This document shows, in pieces, positions 6,396 through 6,427 of a stretch of 6,427 nucleotides of DNA. The notes under the pieces were generated by a model, which did not search any database, was not told the DNA's origin, and was given only the letters and a program-made list of their open reading frames with translations. The stretch comes from Bacteroides sp. UBA7335. Lineage in GTDB: Bacteria > Bacteroidota > Bacteroidia > Bacteroidales > Bacteroidaceae. How positions within the stretch are numbered: the stretch's first letter is position 1; each line of letters begins with the position of its first letter. A program made the position numbers and the translations under genes. The stretch is from the NCBI GenBank assembly GCA_002471185.1, contig DKPL01000058.1, positions 1,188 through 7,614 of the forward strand. The letters run 5' to 3'.

Positions 6396-6427
6396 ATGAG
6401 ATCTATATTAGTAAATACATATTGGTG
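6396..6427 (+). CDS. Start of an unidentified gene, cut by the window edge
   Basis: An ATG at 6396-6398 opens a frame reading MRSILVNTYW to the edge. It sits about 30 bp downstream of a good promoter, with an A/G-rich AAAGAAGA segment about 8 bp before the start that can serve as ribosome binding site. Ten codons are too few to name a product. Confidence 0.5.
   Translation, partial: MRSILVNTYW

Overview
The window looks like a Bacteroidota (probably Bacteroidales) chromosome fragment. The evidence is AT-rich DNA, TATATTTG promoter -7 boxes of the TAnnTTTG type upstream of several genes, A-rich leaders instead of clear Shine-Dalgarno sites, and a very large periplasmic-sensor/multi-PAS histidine kinase. 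The genus cannot be fixed from the sequence.

Layout. Positions 1-4095 (minus) hold a membrane sensor histidine kinase: signal peptide, periplasmic SBP_bac_3-type binding domain, one transmembrane helix, about seven PAS domains, HisKA, and an ATPase domain that stops just after the DTGIGI G1 box. The stop lies inside a 23-bp exact inverted copy of positions 181-203 sitting at the window edge, so the C-terminus is probably lost through a fold-back or assembly artefact rather than being real. Positions 4096-4577 are non-coding. They hold the kinase's likely -7 box, a pair of 17-bp direct repeats on a 22-bp period, and a good intrinsic terminator for the genes to the right. Positions 4578-5719 (minus) are a two-gene unit: a TusA-DsrE2 fusion followed 11 bp later by a small cytoplasmic thioredoxin-fold protein with a CPHC active site. 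Divergent from it, at 5858-6322 (plus), is a four-helix DoxX-family membrane protein. At the right edge a new gene begins at 6396 behind a good promoter, but only ten codons are visible.

How the genes may fit together. The TusA-DsrE2 fusion has just two cysteines, one at each expected sulfur-carrying site, and sits with a dithiol oxidoreductase. A persulfide/thiol relay is therefore a reasonable inference. The divergent DoxX protein belongs to a family that includes thiosulfate:quinone oxidoreductase subunits and thiol-stress proteins, which fits a small sulfur/redox neighbourhood, but nothing in the sequence proves a link. The kinase is separated from these genes by a terminator and has its own promoter, so it need not regulate them.
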